NCBI GenBank assembly: GCA_009746045.1 | Contig: RPFO01001586.1 | Span: 1 to 21,357, forward strand | DNA length: 21,357 bases | Direction: 5' to 3' | Origin: Mesostigma viride | Taxonomy: Eukaryota; Streptophyta; Mesostigmatophyceae; Mesostigmatales; Mesostigmataceae | Shown: one piece after another, positions 16,768 to 21,357 of the stretch | How positions within the stretch are numbered: the first letter of the stretch is position 1 | Layout: each line of letters begins with the position of its first letter | Notes under the pieces: model-generated | The model's input: only the letters and a program-made list of their open reading frames with translations | The model's database searches: none | What the model was told of the DNA's origin: nothing | Translations under genes and position numbers: made by a program

Positions 16768-17571
16768 CATTATACATCCAGGTAATGGAAAAAACACACG
16801 TCGAATCTTTCAGCTTCCTACGTGAACATGTATTGCACAGGAAAAGTGCCGCCGAACCAAAATTTGAGCTCTTACAAATTATAATACATAATAGCTGTCA
16901 CACGAAATTGCGCTTCGCAAAAGTAGCGAATCGCAATAAACGAATTGTTGACATTATTGAAAACTGTTGCAAGTACCACGTGCAAGGATGGCGCCACAGG
17001 CACAAATGTCTCTTTTCCTTACCCAGGCTGCCTTTCCCCCGGCCCATGCTTTTACCCCCTTTCTCCCCTCGCACTTCTTCCCCCCCCCCCCCGTTTGCAC
17101 CAAACCCTGCTCCACTTCCGACACTGCGTTCCTGGACCAGTTACTTCCCCCCGGCCCCCACTTGCTCGCATACCTTTCTTCTATTCCTGGACCAGCTTGT
17201 CCAGCGGGGGCCTGCTTCCCTTCCATGACCTTGTATTCCCGGCTAGCTTTTCCAGCGCAGTTCTTCCATTCATAGTATCTGCTTAGGTCTCCTATTCCCG
17301 GCCCGACTTGTCCGTGGCCGTGCTGCCTCCCTCCATGAATGGAGGGCGCATCCCTGCTGCATTGGTTTGATATCTTCTGCTCCCGCCCCACCTCGTCCCT
17401 CGAGGTTCATCTTCCCTTCACGGCCAGTCTTCCCTTCATCGATCTTCCATTCCTGGCCCGGCGTCTCAGGGTTCCCCCGTTCCTTCACAGGTGATATCAC
17501 CATCTTCCCCTCATAAATATGGGGCGCGCGCAGTGACATCTTTTGCCATGGTCCGGATTCTCCTGATTTCT
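16768..17571. other. intergenic sequence / distal 3' side of the ABCC gene
   Basis: AT-rich to about 16980, then strongly C/T-rich on the + strand, with imperfect repeats of TATTCCTGGACCAGCTTGTCC type (truncated here) and a C tract at about 17082-17092. No supported gene. Confidence 0.5.
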
Positions 17572-17765
17572 GGCCTGCGCTGGCTGTCTCTTTGATATAA
17601 TGGTCACTGTAGTATATAGTAATGCCAGGCCTGCGCCGGCTGTCTCTTTGATATAATGGTCACTGTAGTATATAGTAATGCCAGGCCTGCGCCGGCTGTC
17701 CCTGTGATATAATGTTCACTGTAGTATTTAGTAATGCCTGGCCTGCGCTGGCTGTCTATTTGATG
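17572..17765. repeat. 56-bp tandem repeat, about 3.4 units
   Basis: Units start GGCCTGCG at 17572, 17628, 17684 and 17740 and contain GATATAATGGTCACTGTAGT. The array lies about 100 bp downstream of the ABCC stop codon (on the - strand), so it is probably in the 3' UTR or flank. Confidence 0.92.
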
Positions 17766-17868
17766 TCTTGCGCCTGCCCTGCCTCGTCCACCACGGCCCC
17801 CCAGCATTTCACGACAGCAGGGCACATCCTGCCACCTGATGACATGCTCATGGGTGATTCATGGCTCC

Positions 17869-21357
<3,489 letters not shown>

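Overview
The window is eukaryotic nuclear DNA, most likely from a green alga (chlorophyte). Evidence: two conserved genes are split by GT-AG spliceosomal introns, exon third positions are GC-rich, nearly every intron carries its own tandem repeat, and there are non-LTR retrotransposon (LINE) remains. The species cannot be fixed from the sequence alone.

Layout. (1) 1-4535 is a 54-bp minisatellite that begins before the window. (2) 4905-11331 (+) holds six exons of an endonuclease III / NTH1 DNA glycosylase, from the helix carrying SSQTKD to the stop codon. The N-terminal exons are not visible and should lie to the left, so the minisatellite probably sits inside the gene or at its 5' end. NTH1 introns contain 47-bp, 25-bp and 12-bp arrays. 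(3) 11873-16767 is a nested cluster of five 5'-truncated non-LTR insertions in the intergenic space. Each is flanked by a target-site duplication (TSD) that can be read directly. Two copies carry reverse-transcriptase ORF2 remains, two carry only ORF1 remains, and one is a short 3' end. (4) 17869-20091 (-) holds the last three exons of an ABCC (MRP-type) transporter, i.e. the second nucleotide-binding domain; earlier exons lie beyond the right edge. Its introns contain (AACC)n, 12-bp, 14-bp, 36-bp and 82-bp repeats.

The two host genes converge and the retroelement nest lies between their 3' ends. They have no evident functional link: one is base-excision repair, the other is membrane transport.

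Three observations stand out. First, the insertion history of the nest can be ordered from its TSDs, and one LINE re-used the exact target site of the oldest element. Second, all five element copies end in a small hairpin (CTCC-type stem, C-rich CAAC-like loop) directly followed by a TTAA-rich tail instead of poly(A). Third, at five exon edges in both genes, decayed copies of the exon edge and splice site lie in the adjoining intron, several at a regular 78-83 bp or 25 bp spacing. This suggests introns growing by tandem duplication across splice junctions.
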